Made by a program: the position numbers and the translations under genes. Of a stretch of DNA of 64,000 nt, positions 1-12,477 are shown in pieces; the stretch's first letter is position 1; each line of letters starts with the position of its first letter. The notes under the pieces were generated by a model, which saw only the letters and a list, made by a program, of their open reading frames with translations, did no database searches and was not told the DNA's origin. This DNA comes from Bidens hawaiensis (Eukaryota; Streptophyta; Magnoliopsida; Asterales; Asteraceae), in contig JAIQDT010005480.1 of assembly GCA_021521415.1 (NCBI GenBank), positions 124,001-188,000 on the forward strand. Reading direction: 5' to 3'.

Positions 1-1207
1 TTGAAAGGAAGGGTTCATTTCCGACTGCGATGTACCTGGATCAAATTACAAGAATTAGAACCACTGATCTATCTTGGACGCAACTACAAAATACCATTAT
101 CTAGTCGAAAGTGGTTATGGGCTCAAGTATTGATACAAAGCTGATCCAAAACTAGCATACTCATATTTAGACGAGACAAACAGGACAAGGAAAAGGCCAA
201 ACTTAAAAAGAGCATTAGTTGGGCTACATCTAGAGTTACAGGGTCCATAACTAATGCACAGAAACGTCTTGACAGACCGGATCATGTGGCAAACTGACAT
301 AAGCCCAATTTCATCATCCGGAACACGGATTTCAGACTTGATGTTTCTTCCCAAATATACGAGCTTAAAAACCTTTCCTTTTCAAAAATAAAACACATGA
401 ATCTTTGTTTTACAAGTTATTCACATATTTAAATTGCGTTCCTTTTCTATAAATAAAAAAATTTATATATAATTGTCCAAAACAAGTTTAATATTTCAAA
501 TACTTCAAAGAATTTGACCAATTTTGACTGAAATCGAATCGGTAGCCCTCCCCAATTAATCGAACCGGTAGCCCTCCCCGATTAATCGGCACCTAATGAA
601 GATCTTTACAACACTAGATTCGAGTAATTCACAGGCTTAAAGACTCAATTTCTTAACTATGCACTCAATTCTAGTTTTCCAAATTTGACTTGACCAAGAG
701 TCTGACTTTAAGCATACCAAAAGCAAAAAAAAAATGTACAAGTTAGGAATATAAAATGTAAACATAAGTTGTTAACTTGTACTATAAGTGACAAAAATAA
801 GCAAGCATCAGATCAAAACAAATCAGCAAACTTTAGCTTGATAAATAACCAAACATAAACAAGACATACTTGATATTAGCACCACCTCGAACCATATATC
901 TGGAAACATTCTGCGAAACCCACAAATCAGAAGCCACAGCAGACGAGCCAATATCCGCCAACTGGTCATTGGACACACCAACCATAACCTCAATCCCAGA
1001 CCCCATAAGTGCCCGAAGACACTCCGGGTCGGTATCAAAAAGCTTCACTTTTTGAATCTTGTTAGCGTTCAAAAGATCCACCACCGTCTCCGGCGACAAC
1101 CGGTGGTTGGATATGGTACCCCAGTTCACCCCTATTGCAGACTCACCCAACTGACAAAACCCACAAAGCATTACTAATAATAATATTATTGTCATAGCTT
1201 TAACCAT
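1..1207 (-). CDS. Glucan endo-1,3-beta-glucosidase (GH17), 5' part only
   Basis: Two exons are visible: exon 1 at 870-1207 and the first 35 bases of exon 2 at 1-35; the rest lies beyond the left edge. Exon 1 starts with a hydrophobic signal peptide (about residues 1-24, ending GESA) followed by the GH17 mature start IGVNWGT, then KVKLFDTD, the GIEVMVGV strand and WVSQNVS. The donor GTATGT follows base 870 and the acceptor CAG precedes base 35. Joining them keeps the frame and gives IKYIAVGNEPFL, the family's NEP motif whose glutamate is taken as the acid/base catalyst. The intron is 834 bp and coding-free; a 79-codon open stretch at 115-354 lies inside it. The family hydrolyses callose, usually in the wall or at plasmodesmata. 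No stop or frameshift is visible, so the gene may be functional. The C-terminus (GPI signal, CBM43) cannot be judged. Confidence 0.9.
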
Positions 1208-1461
1208 GATTTTTGAACGGTTTCAAAGAGGTTCAAGATCTGATTTTTACGACTTCAAATGATATTATTGTTTTGGGTTTAAAGTGGGTATTTGTTTAAT
1301 GGAGGAAAATAGGGTTTGGAGAGTGGTGAGAATGGTTATCGAATCAAGGAGGTCGGTAAATGAACAGCCAGCAACAGAGGACATTTTTCTTAACATTTTT
1401 AAATATTATTTAAAAAAGGAAAACATCCAAGTATTTAGATCTGTTTTTCTAAATTTAATTT

Positions 1462-1499
1462 AATTTTATTTTATTTTATTTTATTTTATTTTATTTTAA
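1462..1499. repeat. (ATTTT)n microsatellite
   Basis: Pentanucleotide run of about seven units, 5' of the GH17 gene. No function is seen. Confidence 0.85.
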
Positions 1500-1625
1500 T
1501 ATTGAAGAATGAGATGGAGGAGGGAACATGAGGGTTGCCTTGTGTGAATAGAATAATTGGATTTGTGTTTTATTAGTAAAGTTGGTTGGATGGGTTATTT
1601 AGTTTGTTTTCGAACTAGATGTCGG

Positions 1626-1851
1626 TATCGAATCATTACATTTGTTGTAAGAAGAATTTAGCTAAAATGAGAGATGATATGTCATTTGCTTTAATGTTAG
1701 TATTTGCTTTAAAAAATATCAAATTTAAATACTTGATATCGAATCATAACATTTGTTGTAAGAAGAATTTAGCTAAAATGAGAGATGATAATATGATATG
1801 TCATTTGCTATAATGTTAGTATTTACTTTAAAAAAATATCAAATTTAAATA
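1626..1851. repeat. Tandem duplication, about 111-bp unit
   Basis: Two copies start with TATCGAATCAT at 1626 and 1737. They share the segments TTGTTGTAAGAAGAATTTAG and AAAATGAGAGATGAT and end in AAATTTAAATACTT. The second copy has a short ATATG insertion. The open frame across it only reflects the duplication. Confidence 0.85.
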
Positions 1852-3382
1852 CTTCCAACTAACGAAATATTTATTATCACTTTCAACTTTCAGCTTATTT
1901 TCTTCTGACACTCTCAAACTAACGGACACACTAACTCTGTTAGTTTATTGCTTACATGACACTTTTTAATAAAATGATAATAAAAAAAATTGTGAGTCTC
2001 ACGGCACCACTTTATCTATCTTCTCCATCAAATACTAACCATCATTGTCATTTTTGGATATGAACGAGTTTGTTTTGCTTTATCACAAAACATGGGAGTT
2101 AGGTAGTTTGTAGACGGGTATGCAGCAAATTTGATAATAGTTCAGTTTTTACACGAAGGGTGTTATAGTCAATATATTAATATTAGATTTGAAACAATTA
2201 CTTGCTGATCTTCAAATTTTTCAAAAGGTGTGTTAAAAAAAAGTTGGACTTTATGTTGAGTGTTAAATAGCTTAGAACAGAGGAAATTCAATGTGATAAG
2301 CATATGCAATTTGATGTTCCTTTGAGTTGAATTTGATTTGGTTTTTTGCACTAGTTGGAAAATGAACCATTGTTTGTCACTTTGTTTGTTTTTAGCTACA
2401 ATGATTGAAGAGTGTTGTACCGCTCAAATTTTGACTCATGTCCAAGTTGGCCAAAATTCTTGATTGACAATTAAACGTGACTAAACGAATACATAACTTT
2501 TATTTATAATAATCAGGATATATAACTAAAAATACTAATTACAATATCTCAAACCCTAACCTGATTTAACTTTTAATAAACCCTAATTTTGTTTCATCTC
2601 ATATGTTCTATATTGTCTAATAATACATTGGCTTATATAAAGTAACTCTAACTTGTTGGCCAAGACATTACCAATTACATTACAAAGCAATTAGAAAACA
2701 TATTGTAATTAGGCCGACCGTTATACACCCCTCACACCAGTGAGGGGTCCGACGTGAAAGCCCTGTCAGCACGTGAGACCCTTCAAACATCGCCTCGGCC
2801 TCCCACACGTCACGCGTGAAGGGATCTGCATGAGGGTGCTCATTCGGGTCACGCAAGTTTTCTTCCAATTTCTTTGAATTTCTTTTTTTTTTTTTGCTTA
2901 AATTGTATTGAGAGGAAGAAGCCCGATGGCTGGGTTTTGACGACGGGTGTATTTTTTATGGTGGTAGGTTGCGGCTAGGTTGTAGATGGCGAGAATGGTT
3001 TTTAGGTTGAAGGTGAGGTTAGGTGGAATGGATGGGTTTATATAGTTTTTTTTCTTTTATTTGCTTTTTTAATTAATGATTATATAATTACTAGTATTAT
3101 TTATTAAGTTTAAATATATTTTATAAATATATGCATTTTAATCTATATATATATAAGTTTAAATAATTAAAAGTATAAAATGGAGAATGAAGAAAGGATT
3201 TATGCTCCTTGGTTGAAGGGTGTCAAAGGATGATGTTGAATGATGGGGGAAGTTGACGTGACGCAGACGTGTATACCCCTCAGCGTTATGAATTAAGCAT
3301 AACCAACTATGACCGACTTGTCATATTGGTCCATCAAGTTTATCAACTTGTGACTTGGAGTCCGAAATTATAAACAAATACT
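1852..3382. other. Intergenic stretch, no supported gene
   Basis: Mostly AT-rich DNA. A GC-richer island at about 2690-3010 holds a 62-codon open stretch on the minus strand (2680-2868) that I do not recognise. CCCCTC-containing motifs occur at both ends of a roughly 560-bp segment (2725 and 3275), but in the same orientation, so no inverted-repeat element could be defined. No promoter, tRNA or splice structure was seen. Confidence 0.5.
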
Positions 3383-4051
3383 AGTTAGGGGCACTTAGTT
3401 TATAGGATGTTATTGAAGGAATTGGAATTGGAATTGGAATTGGAATTGGAATTGGAATTGGAATTGGAATGAATACCTTTGAAATCTAATGTGATGTTTA
3501 GTTTGTAAATTTAATAAAGGAATTGGAATGTTTACAAAATTAAAATACTAAAATACCCTTCTACGAAACCTCCTCCACCTTCCCTGATATCTGAATCAAG
3601 TCTAATTGATCGAGACTACAAATGCAACCGACTCGTGTTCCTCTAATTGTAAAATTTATTTAAAAAGAATTTTAAATCTAGAGAAGTTTACTTGAAAACT
3701 AGGAAATGTTATTGTGAGGTTAAATAAACTATCTATACAAAATTAAATCACTAGACTTCGAGTTTAATCACAAAATCTAGAATTTCAAGTGCAAAGACAC
3801 TGCCGATAAACTTTTAATTAATTTGTTGAAGGAAGAATAAAAAAAGAGAGGCTCTTTTAGTAATTTTGCAATTTTCCAATGAAAAGTTAAAAATTCCATC
3901 CGTATAGTGAAGGATTCTTTATAAATGGTGGAATATATTTTTCTAATTTCAATTCCATTAGTGTTAACCTAATATAACATAGTTTTTTTTGGAATTCATT
4001 CCAAGTCCAATTTCAATTCCTACGAATTTTGTCAACCAAATGGGACCTAAG
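3383..4051. mobile_element. MITE-like element with GGAATT-rich terminal inverted repeats
   Basis: The left end (TTAGGGGCACTTAG, then GGAATTGG repeats and GGAATGAATACC) is inverted and diverged at the right end, whose complement reads TTAGGTCCCATTTGG, GGAATTGAAATTGG and GGAATGAATTCC. The roughly 60-bp terminal repeats and 670-bp size suit a non-autonomous DNA transposon. No TSD is convincing, so the boundaries are approximate and hAT membership is only a guess. Confidence 0.55.
3417..3470. repeat. (GGAATT)n hexamer array
   Basis: About eight uninterrupted GGAATT units lie in the left terminal repeat of the MITE. The right end has only two diverged units, so the array probably expanded after insertion. 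Confidence 0.9.
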
Positions 4052-4262
4052 CATTAGTTTGAAACTACATCAATTCATCATTGATCGATCATCATAGTCC
4101 AACATGAGGAATAGTCAATCACTCACTCCAATGCATTACGCATCGTCCTTGCCCGCTTTTCTCTCTAAAATTTACAATATTAGTCAATATTTTCTAGATT
4201 AGTTATCAGATTATTGACTAGTGGAATAGATTATTTGATTTATTAATTTACTATTTAGTTGA

Positions 4263-5653
4263 GAGAAAATTACGATTTGCATCTTTGGGTAAAATCGGCG
4301 GGGGCATCATGAAACCCTGAAAAGTAAATTGCACTTGTTGTACTAACATGTTTTTATTATGATCAGAATGCTCTCTGCAGTTTTCATTATTTGTTAAATG
4401 ACCAATATACCCTTCATTTTCATCTTCAACTCAGCATCAAGATTCAAACACATAAACAAAAACCCAGAATATCAAGAACAATAAGAACCCTAACATAAAC
4501 ACAAACCCAGAAAATCAAGAACATCAAGAACCCTAACACAACCACAAACCCCTAAATCTTATACAAACACATAAATTAACATCATCATTAAAACACAAAC
4601 CCACATCTTCATCTTCATCACCACCACCCATCTTCACCCGCAACCCATCACCGTCGCCGTCGCCACCCCACCACCACCGTACATAACTTCGACGGAGGTG
4701 ACCGCCGGAAAATCAAGAACATGTTGCCGGAAATCAACATACCCACTACCCATATCTTCATCTTCATCACCACCATCCATTTTCACCCGTAACCCGTCAC
4801 CACCGCCGAAAAATCGTATTCCGGCCACCCGGTCTTTATCACCAACCACCACTGGCGCCGTACTCCATCACTAAACATTACAGCCGCCATCCTCTCACGT
4901 CTCTCTGCCAGAAAATCGGATTCCGGCCACTAGCCGCCGGAAGTCCGTTCTCAACCCTTTTCACTTTTTCAACCTCCATCATCACACCACTACTCACCAA
5001 ACACCATGCACCACCATTCTTGCTCACCAAAGTGGCATCACCATATTTATTTTCAAATCTCATCCACACCTTAGATCTAGATTTATGTTTTTTTTGTTCA
5101 AATTCTTGTACGACCTATGTGGTAAGGGGTTTAAATCGGGATGAGGATGATGTTTGGTTTGAATGAAATGTGGTTCGTGCTTGGGTTTGGTGGTGGGAAG
5201 TTTTCTGGTGGACGGCGGCGGTGGCGGCAGAGGAGGGATGAGAGAGTGATGAAAATGTGCTTGGGTATGGTGGTGAGAGTTCTGAAAAGGGTTCGTGCTT
5301 GGGTATGGTTGAAAGATGGGTATTTTTGAGAAGACGATGATGATGGTTGAGAAGATGATGATGATGAGCTTCTCTAGAACATTATTATTACTATTATTGT
5401 TGTTATTATTATTATTATTAGATATTGTTGTTGTTGTTATTATTATTATTATTATTATTATTTTTCTAATTACTAAAGTGCCCTTGAATCAAACGGTCAA
5501 CTAACGGTCAACTTAAAATCAGGGGTTCAATATGCTCAACCGGGGCTCATGTCACCATTATAAAAAACACATTGGTACAACAAGCGCAATTTAGTTTTCA
5601 TGGTTTTATGGTGCCCAACAATTTTACTCATGGAGGCAAATAGTAATTTTCTG
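4263..5653. mobile_element. MULE-type non-autonomous element 1, long TIRs and 9-bp TSD
   Basis: A perfect 9-bp direct repeat TTTAGTTGA flanks the element (4254-4262 and 5654-5662). Terminal inverted repeats of about 100 bp start GAGAAAATTACGATTTGC on the left and CAGAAAATTACTATTTGC on the right (complement), and share TGTTGTAC and CATG blocks further in. Nine-bp TSDs and long TIRs are typical of Mutator-like elements. The interior has no transposase. It is CA-rich on one side (AAACCCAGAA, CACCACC, CCGCCGG) and GGTGG-rich on the other, resembling 5' leader and coding-start sequence. Captured host sequence is possible but unidentified. Confidence 0.85.
5383..5462. repeat. Compound (ATT)n/(GTT)n microsatellite
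   Basis: Alternating ATT and GTT runs inside MULE-type element 1. They create a spurious poly-Leu/Ile reading frame. Confidence 0.9.
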
Positions 5654-5662
5654 TTTAGTTGA

Positions 5663-8600
5663 ATGTTTTATTATTTGAATTGTGTGTGTTAGCTTAAATA
5701 TTGAAACTTATTAATAGATTAATTTTTAGATTACTAAACTTTTTACATGTGGCCCAAACTAAATCGAGTCTTTTAATATTTAGCACTAGTCAATCAACTT
5801 TAAAAAATTTTTGCCCTCGTCAAGAAACTTTTGGGACCTGTAAACCATAATCTATCATACAAGATGAACCTTGATCATAAGTTTTCGATTTTATAAAACA
5901 TAAAAGAAAAATGCATGCTAAAATAAGAATCAAATTTGACTACTTTTGTGTATGATGATAATATATTTATTTCAATACTATAGTTATTAAAGTGAAAAAA
6001 GCAAATAATTTATTAAGTCCATGAATTAACAATATGTATGTCCTTTATAAATGTTATCTTATAGAATAATTCACTTAAAGAGCATCTAGGTACTCAATAA
6101 AGTTAGCCATGAAAATCTTTTATAAATCAATACTTTGATATTAACTTGGAAAGTATTAATTTTATAAACTAATCATTAGTGAAAATAATTCGTTGAAGGA
6201 TTTAAAATTTAGAGTTTTTAAAACGCTTTATTTGTGTGTTCAGACTCATGACTCAACATACATACTTGAATACTATATAATGTGCGTATAAAGAAAAAAA
6301 GACGGGGTTATCTTTAAACTGTTTTAAGTGTTTATATTCTAAATAGTTTGATCAAAATATAAATATGAACATTGTTTCATAATAATAATAATAACTTAAT
6401 TAGGGTGGACGTTTGTATGGTTCATAAGATCTTCGTCGTTTATATACATATAAATTTTACAATAAATAAGATAGCGCCATCATCTTCCTCTTGATTATAT
6501 TTATATGCGTGGTTTTTAATTACTAGAGACAAAAGTGGAGCTAAACATATGAATTTTTATAGTTTGAGACAACTCATGTATGTGAAAGAGAAGCGTGATC
6601 GTTTCGAATGAAATTGTAGGGTGTGCAAATTATGGAGTTTTCACATAACTAGGCTAGTACGTGTTACAGGACCATAATGATCGTGATACTGAGGAGATAG
6701 CCCAACTAGGACGAGTATTGTTTAAATGTGCATTATTGCCTCTAATTACAACCGCCGCTTCAAGGACATCAAGTCTCCTATCCGTTTCCATCTCTTTGAC
6801 CACGTGCATTATGAGTCCAGTAGCGATTAAATAGGTAGAACAGGTCGTCCAGCCGTTACACATATCAAATATTAACCTACACATAGGAATAAATCGTTAA
6901 TAATATCAATTACTGAGGATCCTTGATCCTGACATAACTCTGGAACTCTTGAGAAGGATAATTGATCCAGAGATCTTCAAGAATAATATATCCTTCGCAC
7001 TGATTATTCGTGACCCAACAAGTATGATATATGAAATTTAATAATTAAATTAACATGTAACCAAGTAACTCAAATGAACAGGCTTGGACATGTATAGCTT
7101 CTGGTTTTCATTTGTTGTTGTGTCAACACCACAGGTTCACCAAACAGAAATCCACGCTCTGCTTTACAAGCATTCCTTGATATCTTAGTCTAGAAGCTTT
7201 GTGATAAATATTTCTCTGGAAGATTTAACAGAAAACCCGTATCCTCTTTAAATTTAGGCATCAAATTAAACATTGAAAACACTAAATCTAAAAAAAAAAC
7301 TAATCTTGAATCGGGTGAGAATAGACTTTCAAATAAATTCTCAATAACCAACTTACTAATAGGTATGTTTCACAATTTGGCAAACATTTTGGCAAATATT
7401 TAAAATAAATATTAATCCACTAAACAAAATATAGTATTAATATATATTTATTTTAGGCACGTACCAAACAAAGCATGAAGTATATGTCTTGGTAAGAGTG
7501 TTGCATAATAGTTTGATGAAAAAGTTTAAAAATATGTATTTTTCTCGGTAGTTGACCTACTAACTCAAATTTTGAAAAGTCAAAAAAGTAAAAAGAGAGA
7601 TTTGTTTAGATTTTTTTTGTCCTTTGGAGTCAAAAAAGTAAAAATATCTTGAACATATTAAAAAATATGATGTATGAGTTTTTAAAAATCAAATTAATAT
7701 GTAACCAAGTTAAACTAAAATGTTCAGAGAGGTGTCGGTTCCATTTTCAATTTTATATTTTTAATATGTAACCAAGTTAAACTAAAAATCAGTCATTTGA
7801 TATTTTGGTATATATAGTTTGTAAAAAATGTCTTTCATATTTTGAATCTATTAAGAAAAAAGTTGAAACTACAATAAATTAAAGGTCCTACAATACATTA
7901 AACGTTAAAGATATAAAAACAAAAATAATGTGCATTCCACTTCCTTTTGTCGTTCTCGTTCTTGATTTTCTATCAACCCAAAAACATTCTTTTGTCAATT
8001 TTGAAGCCCATGGTGGAAGAGAATGCCATATGAAACTTGAAAACGCCAAAATGAATCATCTTCTTTTCTGAAATGAGTCAAATTATAATCTTCACGCGAT
8101 ATCTTTGCAAAACAGGTAATAATATGATTAATATCTTTCATACACGTAAAAATGTAAAGATTTAATACTTTGAATAATGACAAACCTACGCAAAGCTGGA
8201 AAAACATAGTTTAGTTTATGGGTGTAAAATAGTATAGATGTGTAACATTTGTTGTTAAAAAAATGTGAAGCTCATGACAAGTTTTATATAATATGTACAT
8301 AAACTTAATTATGTAATTGAAATATTAGATTATATATAATATTTTTAACATGGTTTTTTATAATCAACTAATAAACTAAATGTAAAGTTTATATATAAAT
8401 AACCGAATAAACTAAATGTAAAGTTTATATATAAATAATTTGGCTGGATTAACTCATGATTTGATATTTGAATTTACCAATGCTCATGACATATCGCTTT
8501 CATGACATTGTTTGACTTGGTCTTGGTGATTTCAAAGTCATGTGGATGTATAACCCGACTTTGCGATTAAATTTTGTTGTTCAATGTGAACTCAAAAGAA

Positions 8601-9873
8601 CACTTGCTCGGACAAAAAGGAAAAAAAACAAAAGCAAATTGACAAAACTTCACAAAAGCCTTTTTTGGTTCAAACACTATTTTGGAAAGTTAACCAAAAC
8701 ATTAAACCAACTAAAGAATAAATATGTAGACCTTAAGTTGTGTTAAAATGATGAAGGGATTCACAGAAGACACTTTTTGCGGTTAAATGACCAAAACGTT
8801 GAACATAAGTAATGCTTGGAGAAGTTATCCACATTTCCAACCATGTGCTTTCCATGGGCATTAAACACCGATGCTACAGATCCTACATAAGAGAATAAAT
8901 AATATCCAGCTTTACAAACTTTTGTGTTTCATAATTTAGATGATGTCTTCATTATTTTCGTTTGATTTTATTGGCTGAAATAACTTTACTAACACAAAAT
9001 CAAAAATTCTTTAGTTATTTCAAACTATTAGTAGAAATTCTCGAAACACATCCCAAATTGACTATATATACTGAAGATTGTGTATGCAAAAATCAATATT
9101 CATAACCTTTGAACCTAAAAAACGTTTTAAAAAACCGATCAACAAACAAATTTTTTACAAACCAATAAACATATATTCACAAACAATACCCAAATCTAAA
9201 CTTTTGAATATGATATTAACAAAAAAATTATCACCTATGTACAGATAACCAAATTTCAAAATAGCATATACATTCATATTTGTTTGATAATGGGCCAAAT
9301 GGGTCAAGTGGTTTACACGGTTAAAAAGACATCTAACATCATCCCAAGTCATTTTAAACGAATGAACATAAACAAACTTGTTTTTTTTAATGAACGGACA
9401 TGAGTACAACATTTTGTTAGATTATATGTCCATGCTCGGTTAAAGTTAAATGATCAAGCACGGGCATGCCACAATTTGTGTTTGTTCGGTTCGTTTACAT
9501 GTCTTATCAATGCCCTTATAATTCATGAAAGATCCTTAAAATTCAACAAAAACTAACCTTTAGTGCTTATGACTTTATGAGTGATTCGAGCACAACTTTG
9601 TAACCAATAGTGTACGCAACTTCACATTCATATTGTTTATAAACTACCTAATAATTATTGACAAACAAATTGTTTATAAACAAATTTTACACATAAAAAA
9701 ATAAAGCAGCAAATATACATTATAATATGCTTAAATTAGCTAAACTTAATCAAACAAACCCTAAATCAAAAAATAAACACGGAAATAAACGAAACAAAAG
9801 ACAAAAACCAGAAACTAATAATAGAACATTTCATTTGTACTAATTTCAAAAAGCACACAAAAATAATAATTAC
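5663..9873. other. Long AT-rich intergenic stretch, no supported gene
   Basis: No coding exon, RNA gene or complete transposon was recognised on either strand. Small direct repeats occur, for example ATAAACTAAATGTAAAG twice at about 8371-8438, and TATGTAACCAAGTTAAACT at about 7700 and 7762. Short open stretches of 67-85 codons lack family features. Confidence 0.6.
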
Positions 9874-9959
9874 CATTAACTCCTTCCATGGCTCCATTAA
9901 TAACATGTTGAGCTGCAACATAATAAATCTGCCTAGTAATTGTTGTTGGTCCAAACAAT
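9874..9959 (-). pseudogene. Orphan kinesin motor-domain exon (KIN-7-like)
   Basis: On the minus strand an acceptor TTGACAG is followed by an 86-bp exon reading LFGPTTITRQIYYVAAQHV then INGAMEGVNG, ending at a donor GTAATT. This matches the kinesin motor segment just before the P-loop exon (GTVFAYG...SGKTHTM in the family). The neighbouring motor exons are not present within about 900 bp on either side, so this is a gene fragment or relic. Both splice sites and the frame are intact, so recent capture or very long introns cannot be excluded. Confidence 0.7.
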
Positions 9960-10762
9960 CTGTCAACAAAATAACAATGCAAAACTCTCAATAATCAAAA
10001 TACCTCAAAAGGGGATTAAGATTAGGTAATAAACTAACTAACTACATCCATACATAGTTGTCAGATTAACAATCAGAAAGAAATTTATGTACAAATGTTG
10101 CAACTTCTGCATTTGTAATAGATGCACTCAGCAATCAGAAAGAAAAGTATACATTTCACTTATGTATGTTATAAATTTACATATATGGAGATATTTAGAT
10201 AACAAATAAACAAAAGGCATGCCCCTTGTTCTTCAAAATGTGATGCTTTTTATAGCTTTTCCTCTTCAAATTTTGCATCTGTGAAGCCTTTATTATTTAT
10301 ATTTACAGTTATTGTCACGTTTAGCTCCTCCTTCCGTCAATCTTCACCTAAGAAGACCAATTAAAGTATTATTAATATTACAACAAATGAATTAAAAACA
10401 GCTATTAAAGCATGAATTCTTTCTACTTGCACGTAGTTCTTTCACAGCCTTGGATCTATCGATTCATCAAAGAGGTTGAGCCTAAAAGTATATGAAAATG
10501 AAGAACAATGAATTTAAGTTTGATAAAATAAAGAGAACTAATTTATATAAACTTAAATAGTTTATAATAAACCTACCCATTCAACCAGGTAGGCTCTCAT
10601 CACCAAGGGTTTGAGATGCATCAACAGATTTCGTTTAATCTAAACCCTAGCATAAACATCGAACTATGTAATTTGCTGGTAACAAAAAGGACAGGTGAAA
10701 CGAAATTAAGATATAGATGTATCAAATCGAAACAATTGGTGCAAAGTTAGGGTAAGGTTTAC
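9960..10762. other. Unassigned stretch between kinesin exon and 5'UTR-like exon
   Basis: No further kinesin exons were found. Short moderately GC-rich blocks (about 10325-10355, 10440-10490 and 10580-10630) could be non-coding exons but have no family signature. Confidence 0.4.
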
Positions 10763-11076
10763 CTCTTCAGATCAACCAGACGCCCTGCCAGAGTCACCGC
10801 TATCCGGTGACCTGATTTTCTGATGATAAAGAAAAGTGGTAGAGAGTGAAACAAAGAAAAGGACAATTGTTTCCTGCTGAACGTTGGAAGGAAAATGTAA
10901 CATCCCGAAATTTCTAAGAATAATATTCAATGTATTATTCGTTAATGATGGAAAAGTTTACTATAATTAGTAGAGAAGTAAATAAATAACAAAGATGGTT
11001 CAAGTAGACTAATTAGATGAAATTAATTATGGATCAAGAAGGAAAGATGGGTCTTAGGCCCATGGGCTTAAGGGAG

Positions 11077-11084
11077 TATAAATA
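11077..11084 (+). promoter_or_regulatory. LTR TATA box
   Basis: TATAAATA within GGGAGTATAAATACCCC, about 180 bp into the LTR. The same context occurs at 17144-17151 and, mutated, in inverted copy D near 49165. It is probably the element's core promoter. Confidence 0.65.
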
Positions 11085-11140
11085 CCCCTTAAAACCCTAA
11101 TCCTTTCCATTTTCATACATCTCCACACCATAGCCTACAC

Positions 11141-11225
11141 ATACAAGTTCGCTTATATATACAAGTTCGCTTATATCTAAGTTCGCTTACATACAAGTTC
11201 GCTTATATCTAAGTTCGCTTATATT
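11141..11225. repeat. AAGTTCGCTTATAT minisatellite in the D-family LTR
   Basis: Five units of AAGTTCGCTTA separated by ATAT/CATAC or ATCT follow the TATA box. The corresponding part of the copy at 16990-19097 holds a different array (AACTTCGCCT). Confidence 0.8.
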
Positions 11226-11802
11226 GAGACCCGAATACATTGTGACCCGTACATGTATGCATATACGTGTATACACTTGATAGTATGCATTGTAAAGACC
11301 TAAGGAGATAAAATACTAGAATGTTAAAACAAAGGAAAACCATAGTTATGCTAAGTAAAAGTAATCTAACACTAGGTCGTTAGATTAGGTCAGATGAGTA
11401 TTGATACGTGTAACTTATACAGCCAGCCGAGCTCAGTTAAAGAAGGGATTAACAACTATCGGAGAAAGAAGCAGAGTTCAGGTGAGTTTCTAGCCTAATT
11501 TTCCGTGTTATGTTTTCGGGGCTGTGTGCATACTTGATGTGAAGTGTGAATACACTTACCTTAAGTGGTAAGTGTACGCTATAGATGTTATACAAGGTAG
11601 CTATTATATAATGCTTGTCGGTGCGTGAACGATCTTCGGATATTGCACGTATCGTCAAGGATAGTGTTTGCCTAGTGGTTATTAGTGGGTATAAATGTTG
11701 TGATGCAACTTGGTTATTATGTGAATGATGTAATGATATAAAGTGTGTTGTAGACAAGTAAAAATAGAGTGTGATAGAAGTGGATAGGGTTCTAGTAAGA
11801 GT

Positions 11803-11945
11803 GTTAAAGTGGCAAAGTGGCATAACGTTATTCGTTATTAAAGTGGCAAAGTGGCATAACGTTATTCGTTATTAAAGTGGCAAAATAACGTTATTCATTA
11901 TTAAAGTGGCAAAGTGGCATAATGTTATTCGTTATTAAAGTGGCT
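11803..11945. repeat. About 34-bp tandem repeat in the D-family LTR
   Basis: Four units built from AAAGTGGCAAAGTGGCATAA and CGTTATTCGTT, the third lacking one GTGGCAAA block. The position corresponds roughly to the 33-bp array of other D-family copies, but the sequence is unrelated. Confidence 0.85.
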
Positions 11946-12378
11946 AAACTGTAGGGGTAAATAAGAGGTTAAGTGGTAGGGTGAGTAGGTTAGATAGTGG
12001 ACTATGTGTTTTCGGATACGTATATAATGCATGTAGTGGTTGTATGATAAGTTGCTTGATTAACTAGAACTCACTCAGCGTAGCTGACTTTTAGTATGCA
12101 CACAGGTGAGCGGATTAAAGAACTAGCATGAGGATGGCACATGGCATGGATTGAACAGCTGGCATCTGAAGACGGAAGAAATTGTGTTTAAAATATGATG
12201 TTTTAAGTTGGTTTTAAAGAAAAGATTTAATGTTTTGTAACAAATGATTTCAGTTAACATTTCTGCGAAAGTTTTAATGAACTCTGATTTGTAAGAACTG
12301 TGTTTATGAGTAAATCCGACGTTAAAGTAGGGCTACCGGGTTCGGGGCCTTACAGAAAAGGAGCTATATGGTTTATTG

Positions 12379-12417
12379 AGAGAGAGAGAGACACACAGAG
12401 AGAGAGAGAGAGACGGA
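12379..12417. repeat. (GA)n microsatellite
   Basis: GA run interrupted by ACACAC, in the host sequence right of the solo LTR. On the minus strand it would be a CT-rich leader. Confidence 0.85.
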
Positions 12418-12477
12418 TCTGGATCTGTGTTTCAAAATTTGAATTCTTGATAAGAGAGAGATTCTTCAAGAGGAAGC

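Larger units (their letters stand above)
10896..12354 (+). mobile_element. Solo LTR, D family, TSD GAAAA
   Basis: The element starts TGTAACATCCCG, ends GGGGCCTTACA and is flanked by the perfect 5-bp duplication GAAAA (10891-10895 and 12355-12359). No internal domain or second LTR is present, as expected after recombination between two LTRs. The same family recurs at 16990-19097, 44595-49335 (inverted) and 63300-64000 (inverted), sharing the ending ACTGTGTTTATGAGTAAATC and the block GAACTCACTCAGCGTAGCTG. Length is 1459 bp. Confidence 0.92.
10763..12470 (-). other. Possible 5'UTR or first exon split by a solo LTR
   Basis: If the solo LTR at 10896-12354 and one TSD copy are removed, the minus strand reads a CT-microsatellite leader, then a pyrimidine-rich leader, then a segment ending CTGAAGAG before a consensus donor GTAAAC (donor G at 10762). 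This resembles a plant first exon and may have belonged to the gene whose kinesin exon lies at 9.87 kb. No start codon or conserved protein supports it; inference only. Confidence 0.3.

Noticed and set aside
115..354. 79-codon open frame on the minus strand
   Set aside because: It lies inside the GH17 intron; the real exon 2 starts at base 35.
2680..2868. 62-codon open frame
   Set aside because: No family recognised, no homologous frame elsewhere in the window; left as unassigned intergenic sequence.
11449..11823. 124-codon open frame on the minus strand
   Set aside because: It lies antisense within a solo LTR, is not kept in the other D-family copies, and has no motif.
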